Source: Lysobacterales bacterium 15-68-25
GTDB taxonomy: Bacteria; Pseudomonadota; Gammaproteobacteria; Xanthomonadales; Rhodanobacteraceae
Assembly (NCBI GenBank): GCA_002279065.1
Contig: NCKB01000013.1
Location: forward strand, 62,001 to 126,000
Direction of reading: 5' to 3'
Length of the DNA stretch: 64,000 nt
Part shown: one piece after another, positions 36,210-47,128 of the stretch
Position numbering within the stretch: the first letter of the stretch is position 1
How the letters are laid out: every line of letters starts with the position of its first letter
The notes under the pieces: generated by a model
The model's input: the letters and a program-made list of their open reading frames with translations, nothing else
Databases searched by the model: none
What the model was told of the DNA's origin: nothing
Made by a program: the position numbers and the translations under genes

Positions 36210-37297
36210 ACAGCCCCACCCCACGCTCCATCGACGTCGCCCTCGGCCAGCGCAGCTACACGGTGCGCATCGGCAGCGGCCTGCTCGCAGACAGCGCCGC
36301 CTGGCGTGCCGCGATCCGCGGTCGCCACGTGCTGGTGATCAGCAACACCACGGTGGCGCCGCTGTACCTGGACAAGGTGGCAAAGGGGCTGGAGGGTCTG
36401 ATCTGGGACCGCTTCCTCATCGAGGACGGCGAGGCCCACAAGACATTCGACAACGTCGGCCGCGCGCTGGCCGCGCTGGCCGCGCTCGGCGCCACCCGTG
36501 ACGCCTGCATCATCGCGCTGGGCGGCGGCGTGGTCGGCGACCTCGCCGGTTTCACGGCGGCGTGCTGGATGCGCGGCATCGACTTCCTCCAAATGCCCAC
36601 GACCCTGCTGGCGATGGTCGACTCCTCGGTCGGCGGCAAGACCGGCGTGAACCTGCCGGCGGGCAAGAACCTGGTCGGTGCGTTCCACCAGCCGCGCGGC
36701 GTGTTCGCCGACATCGACACCCTGGCCACCCTGCCCGCGCGCGAGTACCGCGCCGGCCTGGCCGAGGTGGTCAAGGGCGCGGCGATCGGCGATGCGGATT
36801 TCTTCGCCTGGCTGGAGGCGAACGCCGATGCGCTGGCGGCGCGCGATCCGGCGACGGTGAGCGAAGCGATCGCACGCAAGGTCGCCTACAAGGCCGGCGT
36901 GGTCGCCCGCGACGAGACCGAGCAGGGCGAGCGCGCCCTGCTCAACCTCGGGCACACCTTCGGCCACGCGCTGGAGACCGCCGGTCGCTACACCACCCTG
37001 CTGCACGGCGAGGCGGTGGCGGTGGGCATGGTGCTGGCAGCACAGCTCTCGCAGCAGCTCGGCATGGGCACGCTGGACGACACCCTGCGCCTGCAGCGCC
37101 TGCTCGACGCGCTGGGGCTGCCCACCGACATCCCCGAAGGCATGGACCCGCAGCAGCTGCTGGCGCTGATGCGGCTGGACAAGAAGAACACCGCCGGCAC
37201 GCTGCGACTGATCCTGTGGCGCGGCATCGGTCGTGCGGAGATCGTCAGCGGCGTCGCCGAAGACGCCGTGCTGGGCGTGCTGCAGGCGGCCGCGTAG
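36206..37297 (+). CDS. aroB: 3-dehydroquinate synthase
   Basis: Second step of the shikimate pathway: converts DAHP to 3-dehydroquinate using NAD and a divalent metal. 363 residues, standard length. NAD and metal sites: [16 protein letters not shown] near 110, [19 protein letters not shown] near 130, [14 protein letters not shown] near 190, [12 protein letters not shown] near 250, and [10 protein letters not shown] near 265. ATG 36206 overlaps the aroK stop by four bases. The stop lies 15 bp from the convergent EamA gene. Confidence 0.97.
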   Translation: MNSPTPRSIDVALGQRSYTVRIGSGLLADSAAWRAAIRGRHVLVISNTTVAPLYLDKVAKGLEGLIWDRFLIEDGEAHKTFDNVGRALAALAALGATRDACIIALGGGVVGDLAGFTAACWMRGIDFLQMPTTLLAMVDSSVGGKTGVNLPAGKNLVGAFHQPRGVFADIDTLATLPAREYRAGLAEVVKGAAIGDADFFAWLEANADALAARDPATVSEAIARKVAYKAGVVARDETEQGERALLNLGHTFGHALETAGRYTTLLHGEAVAVGMVLAAQLSQQLGMGTLDDTLRLQRLLDALGLPTDIPEGMDPQQLLALMRLDKKNTAGTLRLILWRGIGRAEIVSGVAEDAVLGVLQAAA

Positions 37298-37312
37298 GAG
37301 CCCGCTGGTCTG

Positions 37313-38227
37313 TCACACCTCGTGGTGGACCGCTTCGGCCGGCATCGCCTCGGCCTTGCGTGCGCTGCGCCGCGGCGCCAGCTCCACCAGGTACATCGCC
37401 GCCAGCACCAGGGCGCCGCCGCCAAGCATGCGCCAGGTCAGCGACTCGCCGCCGAAAGCCACCGCGAAACCGGCGGCGAACACCGGCTCCAGCGTCATCA
37501 CGATCGCCGCACGGGTGGCCGGCATGTGCGCCTGCGCCCAGGTCTGCACCAGCATCGCGCCGGCACCGGCGGCCAGCGCCATGTAGACGAGCGCGAACCA
37601 CACGCCGCGATCCGGCGGCAGCTTCGGCCCGTGCGGCAGGGTGGCCAGCACGCACACCACGGCGATCGCCAGCATCTGCACGGTGGACAGCGCGAACGCG
37701 TCGCCGGGGCGCGACCACTGCCCCAGCCCGACGATGTGCAGGCCGTACAGCGCGGCGGAAATCAGCACCAGCACAACGCCCTTGTTCACGCTGAAACCCT
37801 GCAGCGAGAGCAGCGCCAGCCCGCCGGTCGCCAGCAGCACCGCCACCCAGGTCACCGAGGGCATGCGCTGGCGCAGCAGCAGCGTGCCGAGCAGTGGGGT
37901 GAACACCACATACATGCCGGTGACGAAGCCGCTGACACTGGCCGAAGCGTAGATCTGCCCGGTGGTCTGCAGCAGCTGGGCGATGCCGTACAGCGTGCCC
38001 AGCGCCAGGCCCTGCAGCCATTGCCGGCGCGGCAGCCGCATCAGCGGACGGGCGAACATCAGCGCCATCGCCAGCGCGGCGATCACGAAGCGCACGGCCA
38101 GGAAATCGGCCACCGCCACGCGCTGCACGACGTCCTTGATGAGAAAAAACGTGGACCCCCACACCGCGGTCACCACGACCAGCGCCAAGGTGGCGAGCGC
38201 GCCGGTGCGCGCGTGGGAAGTGCTCAT
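37313..38227 (-). CDS. EamA/DMT-family transporter
   Basis: Inner-membrane protein of 304 residues with ten predicted helices in two EamA repeats (about 8-140 and 155-290). First repeat has VTAVWGSTFFLIKD and SASVSGFVTGMYVVFTPLLG; second has ISAALYGLHIVGLGQWS and TRAAIVMTLEPVFAAGFAV, the typical repeat ends. Substrate unknown; the superfamily covers amino acid and metabolite exporters. ATG 38227 overlaps the stop of the upstream glycosyltransferase (ATGA). Confidence 0.92.
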   Translation of the reverse strand: MSTSHARTGALATLALVVVTAVWGSTFFLIKDVVQRVAVADFLAVRFVIAALAMALMFARPLMRLPRRQWLQGLALGTLYGIAQLLQTTGQIYASASVSGFVTGMYVVFTPLLGTLLLRQRMPSVTWVAVLLATGGLALLSLQGFSVNKGVVLVLISAALYGLHIVGLGQWSRPGDAFALSTVQMLAIAVVCVLATLPHGPKLPPDRGVWFALVYMALAAGAGAMLVQTWAQAHMPATRAAIVMTLEPVFAAGFAVAFGGESLTWRMLGGGALVLAAMYLVELAPRRSARKAEAMPAEAVHHEV

Positions 38228-39135
38228 GCGGGATCCGTGATGGAGGTGCGGCGACGCAGCAGCTGCCCGGGCACCTGCAGCGCGAAGTGCGCCCAGATGC
38301 CGAGCCACACCAGCGCGGCGACGTGCGGCTTGCGGGCGGCCGGATCGAACTTGCGGAACCAGCGCCACATGCCGCGATGCTTGTGCCAGCTGACGAACAC
38401 CGGCCGGTGGCGGCTGGAACCACCCTTGCCGTGCAGCACGCGCACATCGCCGGCCAGCATCACGCGATAACCGGCATTGCGCATGCGGCGACACAGGTCC
38501 AGGTCCTCGCAGTGCAGGAAATAGCCTTCGTCGAAGCCGCCGATGTAGTCGAACAATCGCCGCGAGATCAGCATCAGCGCGCCGGACACTGCCTCGGCCT
38601 CGACTGCATGGTCGGGCATCGGTCCCTCGACGTTCACGCCCTCGCCTGGCCTGTTGAACATCGTGTTGAGGGAGCGCACCAGCAGCGGGTCGCGTCGGTA
38701 CGAGGCAGGATCGGGCACACCGCGCGCATCGCACACCACGGCACCGACCAGGCCGGTGCGCGGCTGCGCGTCGAACGCCTCGATCAATCGCGGCACCGTA
38801 TCCGGTTCGAGCAGACAGTCGGGATTGAGCACCAGCAGTCGCTGGCCGTTCGTGCGCTTGACTGCCCGGTTCACCGCCGGCCCGAACCCCAGGTTGGCGT
38901 GATTGAAGACCACCGTGAGGCGCATGTCCTGCTCGAACGCGCGCGCCACCGCCTCCGGGACCGCATCGCGCGATCCGTTGTCGATCAGCAGCACCTCGCG
39001 CACGCCGGGGCTGGCCAGCGCACGGCGCACGCAGTCGTGCAGTCCCGGGCCGCTGTCGGCCGAGACCACGATGACACTGACGTCGGGCACGCCCACGCGA
39101 GGCGCAGGGGGGGAGGAAGAGGAAGGAGTGCTCAC
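38224..39135 (-). CDS. family 2 glycosyltransferase (rhamnosyltransferase-like)
   Basis: A 303-residue cytoplasmic or membrane-associated GT-A enzyme. DVSVIVVSADSGPGLHDCV at the N-terminus, VLLIDNGSRDAVPEAV near 47, NLGFGPAVNRAV near 80 and the DxD-equivalent LVLNPDCLLEPD near 100. The later part has SGALMLISRRLFDYIGGFDEGYF and HCEDLDLCRRMRNAGYRV, typical of WbbL-like rhamnosyltransferases. The C-terminus has an amphipathic basic region. A GTG at 39135 is the likely start: no ATG precedes the conserved core at a reasonable distance. Possibly part of surface polysaccharide synthesis; acceptor unknown. Confidence 0.87.
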   Translation of the reverse strand: MSTPSSSSPPAPRVGVPDVSVIVVSADSGPGLHDCVRRALASPGVREVLLIDNGSRDAVPEAVARAFEQDMRLTVVFNHANLGFGPAVNRAVKRTNGQRLLVLNPDCLLEPDTVPRLIEAFDAQPRTGLVGAVVCDARGVPDPASYRRDPLLVRSLNTMFNRPGEGVNVEGPMPDHAVEAEAVSGALMLISRRLFDYIGGFDEGYFLHCEDLDLCRRMRNAGYRVMLAGDVRVLHGKGGSSRHRPVFVSWHKHRGMWRWFRKFDPAARKPHVAALVWLGIWAHFALQVPGQLLRRRTSITDPA

Positions 39136-39175
39136 CGGCGCAAGTATGCGCGCGAGGCGGCCATTGGAAAACGGC

Positions 39176-39931
39176 TCAGTCGCCGGGTTCGCGCCGCAGC
39201 GCCTCATCCAGCGGCACCGGCATCTCGCCCGGGCCCGACTGCAGCCATGGACGGCCGGCGTGCCACCCGCAGAGCTGGCGCCGGTGCAGCCGGTAGACAC
39301 GACCGTCGCGCGCCTCCCACAACAGCACGCCGGGTGGAATCTCGACCGCCAGCCATCCGCCGCCGGGTTCGATCGCGCAGCGACCTGGCGGCGCCGCCAC
39401 GCCGCGCCCGTCGTCGAAGCGGAAGCCGGCGAATCCCGCCGTGCTCACGTAGCGCAGCGATCCGCTCCCCAGACCGGCCGGCAGCACGATCGAATCGGCA
39501 TCCACGACCTGCCAGGTGGGCGGTTCCAGTTCGATGATGCCGCTGCCCGCGGGCGGCGGGGCCTGCACCCGCTCCGGCCACTCCGCTGGAACCGGCGGCG
39601 GCACGGCTGCCCGCGCCGCCCGGCGATGGCGATCGAGCCAGGTTTCCAGTCCGGCCAGCAGGGTGAAGCCGGCCAGCGCGGCGACCGCTCCGACGGTCCA
39701 GCCCAGGGCGGCCTCGGCAAAACCGTGGCCGAGCGCGAACGCGACGCCGGGCAACCCCCAGCGCAGCGCCAGCCGCAGGCGACCCTGCCAGGCGTGCAGC
39801 CGCTCCACGTGCATCGGCAGGGCAGCGGCAATGCCGAGCAACAGCGGCAGGCCCAGCCACCACGGCACCAGCGCCAGCGCGATCAGCCAGAGCGCGAATG
39901 GCCAGGTGCGGCGCAGGGCCAGGCCGCGCAT
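39176..39931 (-). CDS. uncharacterised membrane protein next to purL
   Basis: A 251-residue protein without a family I can name. Four hydrophobic segments occupy residues 10-100 (FALWLIALALVPWWLGLPLLL and AALGWTVGAVAALAGFTLLAG, shortened). A soluble C-terminal domain of about 150 residues follows, beginning after a Pro-rich linker (AAVPPPVPAEWP). It has many aromatic and Gly residues (PTWQVVDADSIVLP, AGFAGFRFDDGRG, LLWEARDGRVYRLHRRQLCGW) that look like an all-beta fold. It is 47 bp downstream of purL's stop on the same strand and 40 bp before the glycosyltransferase start, so operon membership is plausible. Confidence 0.75.
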   Translation of the reverse strand: MRGLALRRTWPFALWLIALALVPWWLGLPLLLGIAAALPMHVERLHAWQGRLRLALRWGLPGVAFALGHGFAEAALGWTVGAVAALAGFTLLAGLETWLDRHRRAARAAVPPPVPAEWPERVQAPPPAGSGIIELEPPTWQVVDADSIVLPAGLGSGSLRYVSTAGFAGFRFDDGRGVAAPPGRCAIEPGGGWLAVEIPPGVLLWEARDGRVYRLHRRQLCGWHAGRPWLQSGPGEMPVPLDEALRREPGD

Positions 39932-39978
39932 GGCTCAGCCCCCGCAGACCGCGGCGGCGCGGGAAGATCCGCTGCCGC

Positions 39979-42900
39979 TCAGCCGCACCATGCCCGCGCG
40001 TTGCGGAACATGCGCATCCACGGCGAGTCCTCGCCCCAGCTGTCCGGGCACCAGCTCATCTGCACGCTGCGGATCACCCGCTCCGGATGCGGCATCAGGA
40101 TGGTCACGCGGCCGTCGGCCGCGGTGAAGCCGGCGAGGCCGCCCGGCGAGCCGTTCGGGTTCAACGGGTAGTTCTCGGTCGGCTTGCCGCGGTTGTCGAC
40201 GAAGCGCACCGCCGCCTGGGCCTTGGACGGGCTGCAGACGTTGGGGAAGTGCACGCGGCCTTCGCCGTGCGCCACCGCCACCGGGATCCGCGAGCCGGTC
40301 ATGCCCTTGAAGAACAGGCTCGGCGAATCGAGGATCTCCAGCGTCGCCACGCGCGCCTCGTACTGCTCGGAGGCGTTGCGCAGGAACTTCGGCCAGTGCT
40401 GTGCGCCGGGGATGATGTCCTTGAGCTGGCTCAGCATCTGGCAGCCGTTGCACACGCCGAGGGCGAACTTGGTCGGGTCGGCGAAGAACGCCGCGAACTG
40501 CGTGCGCAGGTCTTCGTTGTAGAGGATCGAGGTGGCCCAGCCGCGACCGGCACCGAGCACGTCGCCGTAGGAGAAGCCGCCGCAGGCGGCGAAGCCGCGG
40601 AAGTCGGCCAGCTTCACCCGGCCCGAGGCCAGGTCGGACATGTGCACGTCCACCGCGTCGAAGCCGGCGCGGGTGAACGCCGCGGCCATCTCCACCTGGC
40701 CGTTGACGCCCTGCTCGCGCAGGATCGCCACGCGCGGGCGCGGTGCGTCGCTGGCGAGGTACGGCGCGGCGACGTCCTTGGCGATGTCGAAGGTGAGCTT
40801 CGGCGTGATGCCCGGGTCGGCATCGTCCAGCCGCCATTCCAGTTCGGCATCGGCGCTGAGCGGGTTGTCGCGCAGGCGCTGCATCGCGTGGCTGGTCTCG
40901 TTCCAGGCCTTGTAGAGCGTGGACCACTGCCACTTGAAGGCGACCTCGTTGCCGAGGAACAGCTTGATGCCGAGCTTTTCCTTCGGCCGGCCGATGCGAT
41001 GGCTAAGCGCGGCCAGCCCGTGCTTGACCAGCAGTGCCTCGAACGCCTCGCGGTTGGCCTCGGCCACCTGCAGCACGGCGCCGAGCTCCTCGTTGAACAG
41101 CGCGCGCAGCGTCGCTTCGGCCCAGCCGTCGAGGTGGATCTCCAGCCCGCAGTGGCCGGCGAAGGCCATCTCCAGCAAGGTCACGATGACGCCGCCGTCG
41201 GAACGGTCGTGGTATGCGAGCAGCAGGCCGGCGCGGTTGGCTTCCTGCACCAGGTCGAACAGGCCCTTCAGGCGCTTGGCGTCCTCTAGGTCCGGCGGCA
41301 CGCCACCGGCGCGGTTGAACACCTGGGTCAGCGCCGAGCCGCCGAGGCGGTCGCGGCCGCCGCCGAGGTCGACCAGCCAGAGGTCGGACGGGCCGCGGTC
41401 GAGCTTGAGCTGCGGGGTGAGCGTGCGACGCACGTCGCTGACGCGGGCGAAACCGGTGATCACCAGCGACACCGGCGACACGGTGGACTGGCGCTGCTCG
41501 CCGTCCATCCACACCGTCTGCATCGACAGCGAGTCCTTGCCGACCGGGATCGAGATGTCCAGCGCCGGGCAAAGCTCCATGCCCACCGCCTTGACCGCGT
41601 CGAACAGCGCGGCGTCCTCGCCCGGCGTGTTCACCGCGGCCATCCAGTTCGCCGACAGGCGGATCTCGCCGAGGTGGTCGATCGGCGCGGCGGCCAGGTT
41701 GGTGATCGCCTCGCCCACCGCCAGCCGCGCGGCATCGGCGCTGTTGAGCAGCGCCACCGGGGCGCGCTCGGCCATCGCCATCGCCTCGCCGGCGTAGCCG
41801 TCGAAGTCGGCGATCGTGACCGCGCAGTCGGCCACCGGCACCTGCCACGGACCGACCATCGGGTCGCGGTGGCACAAGCCGCCCACGGTGCGGTCGCCGA
41901 TGGTGATGAGGAAGTTCTTCGAGCCCACCGTCGGCAGGCGCAGCACGCGCAGCACTGCCTCGTCCATGCCCACGCCGGACAGGTCCGGCACCAGGTCGAT
42001 GCGCGCCTTGATGCGGGTGGCATCGCGATGCATGCGCGGCGGCTTGCCGAACAGCACGTCCATCGGCAGGTCGATCACGGTGAGCTCGCGGCGCGGATCG
42101 GTCACGCGCAGGCGGCGCTCCGCGGTTGCGGTGCCGACCACGGCGTACGGGCAGCGCTCGCGGGCGCAGTAGGCCTCGAACTCGGCCAGGTCGGCCTCGG
42201 CGATGCCGAGCACGTAGCGCTCCTGCGACTCGTTGCTCCACACCTGCATCGGCGACAGCGACGGGTCGTCGCAGGGCACCTTGGACAGGTCGATCTCGCC
42301 GCCGACGCCGGCGTCGTTGAGCAGTTCGGGAATGGCGTTGGACAGGCCGCCGGCGCCGACGTCGTGGATGCTGACGATCGGATTGCTGCCGCCGCGCGAC
42401 CAGCAGGCGTCGATCACCTGCTGGCAGCGCCGCTCCATCTCGGCGTTGTCGCGCTGCACCGAGGCGAAGTCGAGCTCGGCGCTGGAGGTACCCGAGGCCA
42501 CCGACGAGGCGGCGCCGCCGCCCAGGCCGATCAGCATCGCCGGGCCGCCCAGCACGATCACCTTGTGACCGGGCTCGAGCTCGCGCTTCTGCACGTGGTC
42601 GGGCCGGATGTTGGCCAGGCCGCCGGCGATCATGATCGGCTTGTCGTAGCCGCGACGGAAGCCGACCTGGCCCGGCAACTCGTTCTCGTAGGTGCGGAAG
42701 TAGCCGCCCAGGCAGGGACGGCCGAATTCGTTGTTGAACGCGGCGGCGCCGAGCGGGCCGTCGCGCATGATCTCGAACGCGGTGGCCATGCGCGGCGGCA
42801 GCGGACGCTCCACTTCCCACGGCTGCGGATGACCGGGGATGCGCAGGTCCGACACCGAGAAGCCGGTCAGGCCGGCCTTGGGCTTGGCGCCGCGGCCGGT

Positions 42901-43845
42901 CGCGCCCTCGTCGCGGATCTCGCCGCCGGCGCCGGTGGCGGCGCCGGGCCACGGCGCGATCGCGGTGGGATGGTTGTGCGTCTCGACCTTGATCGCGTAG
43001 TCGATGCGCTCGTCGTGCGCGTGCCAGGTGCCATCGTCGTCGGTGAAGAAACGCTTGCCCGCGCTGCCCTCGATCACCGCCGCGTTGTCCTTGTAGGCCG
43101 ACAGCGTGTGCGCGGGCGAGCGCTCGTGGGTGTGCTTGATCATGGCGAACAGGCTCTTGTCCTGCGCCTCGCCATCGACCGTCCAACTGGCGTTGAACAC
43201 CTTGTGGCGGCAGTGCTCCGAATTGGCCTGGGCGAACATGAACAGCTCGGCGTCGGTCGGGTCGCGCCCGAGGTCGGCGTAGCGGTCGGCCAGGTATTCG
43301 ATCTCGTCCTCGGCCAGCGCCAGGCCCAGCCGCGCATTGGCCTCGGCCAGCGCCGCGCGCGGATCGCTGCCCAGCGCGATGTGCACCAGATCACCCGGCG
43401 TGCCGGCCAGGAACAGACCCTGCGCCTGGGCGAGGTCATCCAGTACCGACTGGGTCATCGCATCGTGCAGCACGCCCATCACCGCTTCGTGGTCGGGCGC
43501 GCCGGCCGCCGGCAGGCCGACGGCGAGCCAGGCCATGCCACGCTCCACCCGGCGCACGTCGAAGCCGGCGCCATGCAGGATGTCGGTGGCCTTGCTCGAC
43601 CAGGGCGAGATCGTGCCCAGTCGCGGCACCACCCACAGGGTGGCCTCCTCCGGCTCGGCGTCCTTGGCTTCCAGCACCTCGAGCAGACGCTTGCGCGCCT
43701 CGCCCTCCGGCATGCGATCGGCGTCAAGGAAATAGACGAACCAGGAGGCCTGCACGCGAGCACCGCGATGCAGGGCATCGAGGCGGGCATTGAGGCGGTC
43801 GAGGCGGAACGGCGAAAGGGCGTTTTGCCCGTCGAAAGCGATCAT
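39979..43845 (-). CDS. purL: phosphoribosylformylglycinamidine synthase
   Basis: Large single-chain enzyme of purine synthesis that turns FGAR, ATP and glutamine into FGAM. 1288 residues. N-terminal PurS-like domain with [15 protein letters not shown] near 95; two AIRS-type synthetase halves, with [20 protein letters not shown] (shortened) near 300 and [18 protein letters not shown] near 890; C-terminal glutaminase from about 1030, with nucleophile Cys in [11 protein letters not shown] and the His-Glu pair in MPHPERV. ATG 43845 ([15 protein letters not shown]) aligns with E. coli PurL; a start at 43881 would add 12 unmatched residues. Confidence 0.97.
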   Translation of the reverse strand: MIAFDGQNALSPFRLDRLNARLDALHRGARVQASWFVYFLDADRMPEGEARKRLLEVLEAKDAEPEEATLWVVPRLGTISPWSSKATDILHGAGFDVRRVERGMAWLAVGLPAAGAPDHEAVMGVLHDAMTQSVLDDLAQAQGLFLAGTPGDLVHIALGSDPRAALAEANARLGLALAEDEIEYLADRYADLGRDPTDAELFMFAQANSEHCRHKVFNASWTVDGEAQDKSLFAMIKHTHERSPAHTLSAYKDNAAVIEGSAGKRFFTDDDGTWHAHDERIDYAIKVETHNHPTAIAPWPGAATGAGGEIRDEGATGRGAKPKAGLTGFSVSDLRIPGHPQPWEVERPLPPRMATAFEIMRDGPLGAAAFNNEFGRPCLGGYFRTYENELPGQVGFRRGYDKPIMIAGGLANIRPDHVQKRELEPGHKVIVLGGPAMLIGLGGGAASSVASGTSSAELDFASVQRDNAEMERRCQQVIDACWSRGGSNPIVSIHDVGAGGLSNAIPELLNDAGVGGEIDLSKVPCDDPSLSPMQVWSNESQERYVLGIAEADLAEFEAYCARERCPYAVVGTATAERRLRVTDPRRELTVIDLPMDVLFGKPPRMHRDATRIKARIDLVPDLSGVGMDEAVLRVLRLPTVGSKNFLITIGDRTVGGLCHRDPMVGPWQVPVADCAVTIADFDGYAGEAMAMAERAPVALLNSADAARLAVGEAITNLAAAPIDHLGEIRLSANWMAAVNTPGEDAALFDAVKAVGMELCPALDISIPVGKDSLSMQTVWMDGEQRQSTVSPVSLVITGFARVSDVRRTLTPQLKLDRGPSDLWLVDLGGGRDRLGGSALTQVFNRAGGVPPDLEDAKRLKGLFDLVQEANRAGLLLAYHDRSDGGVIVTLLEMAFAGHCGLEIHLDGWAEATLRALFNEELGAVLQVAEANREAFEALLVKHGLAALSHRIGRPKEKLGIKLFLGNEVAFKWQWSTLYKAWNETSHAMQRLRDNPLSADAELEWRLDDADPGITPKLTFDIAKDVAAPYLASDAPRPRVAILREQGVNGQVEMAAAFTRAGFDAVDVHMSDLASGRVKLADFRGFAACGGFSYGDVLGAGRGWATSILYNEDLRTQFAAFFADPTKFALGVCNGCQMLSQLKDIIPGAQHWPKFLRNASEQYEARVATLEILDSPSLFFKGMTGSRIPVAVAHGEGRVHFPNVCSPSKAQAAVRFVDNRGKPTENYPLNPNGSPGGLAGFTAADGRVTILMPHPERVIRSVQMSWCPDSWGEDSPWMRMFRNARAWCG

Positions 43846-43933
43846 GCGAGGGGGAATGGCGCTGTACGGGAAAACCGCCATTCTACCCGATGCTGCACCA
43901 CCGCATCGCCCTGCCCCCGGGCGGCCTGCCCGT

Positions 43934-44707
43934 TCAGCCGCCCGGCAGGGGGTGCTTGGCCAGGTCGTCCAGTACCTGCTGGGCGGTCACGTAGCCGCCG
44001 AGCTCGCGGCCATCCGGGGTGAAGATCGCCGGCGTGCCGTTGACGCCCAGCCGCTGGCCCAGCTCGTACTGGGCCTTGACCGGGTTGTCGCAGGTGGCGG
44101 CCTTGGGCGCATGTCCTTCCTTGGCGGCGGTGAACGCCTGCTTGCGGTCGGCCGCGCACCAGACCGAGACCATCTCGGTGTAGGTCGGCGTGGGCCGGCC
44201 GGCGGTGGTGGCGACGCCCTCGCGCGGCCAGGCGAGGTATTCGACCGCGATACCGGCTTTCATGAAGTCGCCGATGTGCTCGTGCAGCTGGCGACAGAAA
44301 CCGCAATTGACGTCGGTGAACACGGTCAGCGTGGTCTTCGGATGCGGTGGCGCGAAGATGATCCGCTGCGCCGCCGGCACGGTAGCCAGCTGCGCCTTGC
44401 GGAAGGTGGCCCAGGCAGCGTCGCTGAGGCTCTTGCGGCCGGCCACCTGCACCAGGTCACCGTTGAGCATGTACCTGCCGTCGCCGCTGACGTAGACCAT
44501 CTGGCCCGAGGCGATCACGCGGTAGAAGCCGGGCAGCTCGGACGGCGCGAGGCTGTCGATGTGGATGCGCGGGCCGAAGCTGGCGATTGCGGCGCGCACC
44601 GCGATGTCGGCATCCGGCGGCACACCCTTGTTCTCGCCGGCGTCGGCCGCCGCGGCCGACATCGAGATCGCGCCCAGGCACACGGCCAGGGCCAACTGCT
44701 TCCACAT
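43934..44707 (-). CDS. dsbC: thiol:disulfide interchange protein DsbC
   Basis: Periplasmic disulfide isomerase of 257 residues. Signal peptide 1-21 ([17 protein letters not shown]). N-terminal dimerisation domain about 25-85 ([20 protein letters not shown]). The thioredoxin-like domain has the redox pair CGFC in [15 protein letters not shown] near residue 135, a second cysteine pair (WCAAD and ATCDNP) and the cis-Pro loop [14 protein letters not shown] near 220. GAGGTAA lies nine bases before ATG 44707. Downstream of xerD on the same strand, the same neighbour pair as in E. coli (xerD-dsbC). Confidence 0.94.
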   Translation of the reverse strand: MWKQLALAVCLGAISMSAAAADAGENKGVPPDADIAVRAAIASFGPRIHIDSLAPSELPGFYRVIASGQMVYVSGDGRYMLNGDLVQVAGRKSLSDAAWATFRKAQLATVPAAQRIIFAPPHPKTTLTVFTDVNCGFCRQLHEHIGDFMKAGIAVEYLAWPREGVATTAGRPTPTYTEMVSVWCAADRKQAFTAAKEGHAPKAATCDNPVKAQYELGQRLGVNGTPAIFTPDGRELGGYVTAQQVLDDLAKHPLPGG

Positions 44708-44820
44708 CGCGCTTACCTCGTCATGCATGAGGCGGCACGAGGGCCGCCGCGAGAGGCCGGATTCTCGCACAGCCGCCTGAACCTTTCCGGCGACCGCGTC
44801 ATGCGCCGCGCGGCCGGCGA

Positions 44821-45738
44821 TCAGCCGCGCGGATGGTGCTGCGCGTGCAGGCGCTTGAGCCCTTCCTTCGCCACCAGGGTGTAGATCTGGGTGGTGCTGA
44901 GCGCGCTGTGGCCCAGCAGCATCTGCAGCGCGCGCAGGTCGGCACCGTGGTTGAGCAGATGGGTGGCGAACGAATGCCTGAGCACGTGCGGCGAGATGCG
45001 CTTGGACGTGATGCCGACCCGCATGGCGTAACGCTTGACCAGGGTCCAGAACATCTGGCGGGTCATGCCTTCCCCGCGCCGACTCAGGAACAGCGCGGCC
45101 GGCTGCCGACCGCGCGCGAGTATCGGGCGCGCCTCGCGCAGGTAGGCCTCGATGCGCTCCAGCGCCATCTCGCCGACCGGCACCAGCCGGTCCTTGCCGC
45201 CCTTTCCGGTGACCCGCAGCACGCCCTGGCGCAGGTTGAGCCCCGACAGCGGCAGTTCCACCAGCTCGGACACGCGCAGGCCGGAGGCGTACATCAGCTC
45301 CAGCATCGCCTTGTCGCGCAGGCCGAGCGTCGTGCCGGTGTCCGGTGCCTCCAGCAAGGCCTCGATCTCGCGCTCGGCCAGCGCCTTGGGCAGGCTGCGC
45401 GGCATCTTCGGCCGCTCGATCAGGCGGGTCGGATCCTCGAAGCCGGACTCGTGCCGGGCGAGGTGACCGTAGAAGCGACGGAACGCCGACTGCCGCCGCG
45501 CCAGCGAGCGCACCGCCACCGGCTGCGCGCCGTGGTAGGCGGACAGGTCCTCGCGCCGCGCCGTGCGCAGGGTGCGGCCGCGGCCGGCGAGCCAGCGTGC
45601 CAGCCCCTCGAGGTCGCGCCGGTAGGCGTCCAGCGTGCGGTCGGACAGGCCATCCTCCGACCACACCCCCTCGAGGAAGGCGGCGATGCTGCGCTGGTCG
45701 GCTTCGGCGATACTGGCGGGCGATTCCCGATCTTTCAT
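44821..45738 (-). CDS. xerD: tyrosine recombinase XerD
   Basis: Site-specific recombinase that with XerC resolves chromosome dimers at dif under FtsK control. 305 residues. N-terminal SAM-like domain about 12-100. The catalytic domain shows Arg in SGLRVSELVELP near 155, Lys in TGKGGKDRLVPVG, HVLRHSFATHLLNHGADLRA (shortened) near 250, and His/Tyr in LGHSALSTTQIYT near 280. Ends LHAQHHPRG, like E. coli LHQQHHPRA. ATG 45738 (MKDRES) is preferred; an in-frame ATG at 45747 adds three residues. No dif-like site is visible in this window. Confidence 0.95.
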   Translation of the reverse strand: MKDRESPASIAEADQRSIAAFLEGVWSEDGLSDRTLDAYRRDLEGLARWLAGRGRTLRTARREDLSAYHGAQPVAVRSLARRQSAFRRFYGHLARHESGFEDPTRLIERPKMPRSLPKALAEREIEALLEAPDTGTTLGLRDKAMLELMYASGLRVSELVELPLSGLNLRQGVLRVTGKGGKDRLVPVGEMALERIEAYLREARPILARGRQPAALFLSRRGEGMTRQMFWTLVKRYAMRVGITSKRISPHVLRHSFATHLLNHGADLRALQMLLGHSALSTTQIYTLVAKEGLKRLHAQHHPRG

Positions 45739-45781
45739 GCGCGCCATGCTCGGCGTGGCGCGCGCATCACGCAAGCGGCCG

Positions 45782-46276
45782 ATGAACGAACCCTCCGATT
45801 CCCTTCCCGCTCCGCTCTGGCTTCGCCTGGTCGCGCTGGTCTACGACCTGCTGATCGTGGTGGCGATCATGCTGGTGGCGAACATGATCGGCCTGGCACT
45901 CACCGGCGGCCACCTGCTCGACGAGCACCAGCACCTCAAGGCGTGGTGGTTCCCGTTCTTCGAGGCGGCCTGCGTGGGCGGGTACTTCGTGGCGTCCTGG
46001 CGACGCGGCGGACAGACCGTGGGCATGCGCCCGTGGCGCCTGCGCGTGGTGTCCGGTGCGGGTGGCGCGGCGCCGACCAGCCGCCTGCTGCTGCGCCTGG
46101 CCGTTGCCGCGATGCCCTTGCTGGCGCTGGGCCTGGCCCCCGCGATCGGCCTGCGCGACGCTGCGCTGGCGACACTTGTGGCGTGGGCTGCCTGGTTCGC
46201 CGTCGCGCTGCTCGACCCGCGCCGCCGCGCACTGCACGACATTGCCGCCGGCACGGAAGTCCACCGGGTCGGCTGA
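45782..46276 (+). CDS. RDD-family membrane protein
   Basis: A 164-residue inner-membrane protein. First helix VALVYDLLIVVAIMLVANMI (about 17-36), where the family RD/D signature is R-L-V-A-L-V-Y-D. The second helix region has WRRGGQTVGMRPWRLRVV, the usual GxTxGMxxxxLRVV block, and the last helix runs into LLDPRRRALHDIAAGT. Family function is unsettled; some members are Na+ or Li+/H+ antiporters. It is divergent from xerD with 43 bp between starts. Confidence 0.9.
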   Translation: MNEPSDSLPAPLWLRLVALVYDLLIVVAIMLVANMIGLALTGGHLLDEHQHLKAWWFPFFEAACVGGYFVASWRRGGQTVGMRPWRLRVVSGAGGAAPTSRLLLRLAVAAMPLLALGLAPAIGLRDAALATLVAWAAWFAVALLDPRRRALHDIAAGTEVHRVG

Positions 46277-46317
46277 CCGTTCACGCACGCCCCGGGATTC
46301 ACGGGCACACTGCGGCG

Positions 46318-47049
46318 ATGGATTCCTCCGCCAGCGACCTGCGGGACACCAATCGCCGCTTCTACGAGGCGCTCTGGTCGGATGCCCGGCTGATCGCCCC
46401 CGAACGGTTCAACACCTGGCCACTGTTCGACGCACTCGCGGCGGCCGCACCACGTCGCCTGGAAGTGGCGCCCGGGCTGCGCCCGCGGCTACCACTGGCA
46501 GGCACCTGCTTCGTCGATCTGAGCCAGGCGGCGCTGCACCGGCTGCGGCGGGAGGGGGCGGCGGTGGCGCATGCGGAGATCGCCGCACTGCCGTTCCCCG
46601 ATGGGCATTTCGACCTGGTCTGCGCACTGGACATTCTCGAGCATGTGGTGGACGACACCGCTGCCCTGGCCGAGCTGGCCCGGGTCGCCCGGGCCGACGC
46701 CGCACTGCTGATCTCCGTCCCGCTGGACCCTGCCGCCTGGACGGCCTTCGACGATTTCGTCGGTCACCACCGGCGCTACGAGCCGGAACGGATCGAGGCG
46801 ATGCTGGCCTGTCATGGCTGGCGCATAGAGCGCAGCGCGGTGTACGGCATGCAGCCGCGATCCTCGCGCCTGCTCGACCTCGGCCAGTGGTTCCTGACCC
46901 ACCAGCGGGCCCGCGCGATGTGGTGGTACAACCGGGTGTTCATGCCACTGGGCCTGCGCTTCCAGAAGCCGCTGACCTGGCGGCCCGGCCTGGGCGATAC
47001 CGCGGGTGTCGACGAATTGCTGCTGGTCTGCCGCCACGGCACGGCCTGA
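46318..47049 (+). CDS. SAM-dependent methyltransferase, class I
   Basis: A 243-residue cytoplasmic enzyme. Motif I is the variant LEVAPGLRPRLPLAGTCFVD near residue 48; motif II/post I region is HAEIAALPFPDGHFDLVCALDIL (shortened) and DILEHVVDD, typical of methyltransf_11. ELARVARADAALLISVPLDP follows. The C-terminal third has WWYNRVFMPLGLRFQKP, possibly membrane-peripheral. The acceptor is unknown. It begins 41 bp after the RDD gene on the same strand and 79 bp before phaZ. Confidence 0.87.
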   Translation: MDSSASDLRDTNRRFYEALWSDARLIAPERFNTWPLFDALAAAAPRRLEVAPGLRPRLPLAGTCFVDLSQAALHRLRREGAAVAHAEIAALPFPDGHFDLVCALDILEHVVDDTAALAELARVARADAALLISVPLDPAAWTAFDDFVGHHRRYEPERIEAMLACHGWRIERSAVYGMQPRSSRLLDLGQWFLTHQRARAMWWYNRVFMPLGLRFQKPLTWRPGLGDTAGVDELLLVCRHGTA

Positions 47050-47128
47050 GCAAGATCTTGCGGCACCGCAACACGGTTCAGGTTGAAAGATACTAAGATC
47101 AGGACTTTAGAGTTTGACGGTCCTGCAC

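Noticed and set aside
44821-45738. Integron or mobile-element integrase
   Set aside because: Ends LHAQHHPRG, has the full XerD block set and the dsbC neighbour; no attachment repeats or cassettes.
47083-47111. TTGAAA-17-TTTAGA as the phaZ promoter
   Set aside because: The -10 box matches at only three of six positions and would leave a leader of about 11 bases; too weak to list as a feature.
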